Below the pieces are notes generated by a model that did no database searches, was not told the origin of the DNA, and worked only from the letters and a program-made list of their open reading frames with translations. Shown here piece after piece: positions 63,886 through 64,000 of a DNA stretch of 64,000 nucleotides. The position numbers and the translations under genes are program-made. Each line of letters opens with the position of its first letter. Position 1 is the stretch's first letter. The DNA lies in NCBI RefSeq assembly GCF_037975245.1, contig NC_092572.1, positions 2,023,501 through 2,087,500 on the forward strand, read 5' to 3'. Source of the DNA: Apostichopus japonicus (Eukaryota; Echinodermata; Holothuroidea; Aspidochirotida; Stichopodidae).

Positions 63886-64000
63886 TTTGAACAAATGAAT
63901 GACGATATAGTTAAAAGCAACCAACATTGCTGAAGATAATTCTATATTGGAAATCACTTAATAACTCACTCGTATAAAATTCGTTTAATAAATTGCTCAT

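Overview
This window is eukaryotic nuclear DNA from a metazoan. It is AT-rich, genes are split into small phase-1 exons with GT-AG introns, and the spaces between them hold DNA-transposon relics, retroelement relics and long (AT)n arrays. The proteins are immunoglobulin-domain receptors, NACHT ATPases and a receptor-tyrosine-kinase-like pseudokinase. Together they point to an invertebrate deuterostome. I favour an echinoderm such as a sea cucumber, but the sequence does not prove the taxon. No complete copy of a known single-copy gene is present. All gene models below were assembled by hand from splice sites, reading phase and comparison between paralogs inside the window.

Layout. (1) 346-9392, minus: an Ig-Ig-TM receptor followed by a NACHT ATPase (IgN1; one cytoplasmic exon not located). 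(2) 12080-15994, plus, head-to-head with IgN1: a complete Ig-Ig-TM receptor with an ITAM-like tail. (3) 16-33 kb: no convincing host gene. It holds a tRNA-derived SINE, a Penelope-like GIY-YIG relic, two hAT-like elements with 8-bp target duplications, an L2/CR1-type LINE end, and other repeats. (4) 33067-42571, minus: the most complete gene, predicted at 774 aa, encoding signal peptide-Ig-Ig-TM-NACHT-C-terminal module (IgN2). (5) 42.9-48.1 kb: a SINE copy and sequence I could not identify. (6) 48164-51978, minus: a third paralog (IgN3) with TM, NACHT and the C-terminal module but no recognisable Ig exons. (7) 55800-62709, plus, divergent from IgN3: an Ig-TM receptor with duplicated stalk mini-exons and a tyrosine-kinase-like domain that has lost its catalytic Asp and carries two in-frame TAA codons. 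(8) 63.3-63.9 kb: another SINE copy, abutting an inverted-repeat element that contains a hammerhead-ribozyme-like core.

How the genes may work together. The three minus-strand genes share exon phases and a C-terminal module, so they are tandem paralogs. They would place an Ig ectodomain outside the cell and a NACHT oligomerisation ATPase inside, in one transmembrane protein. Two of them are paired head-to-head with plus-strand Ig receptors whose first Ig exons are homologous and both 330 nt long. This looks like a duplicated immune-receptor block: Ig-TM-NACHT proteins beside Ig-TM proteins that carry an ITAM-like tail or a pseudokinase. A role in innate immunity is inferred from domain content only.
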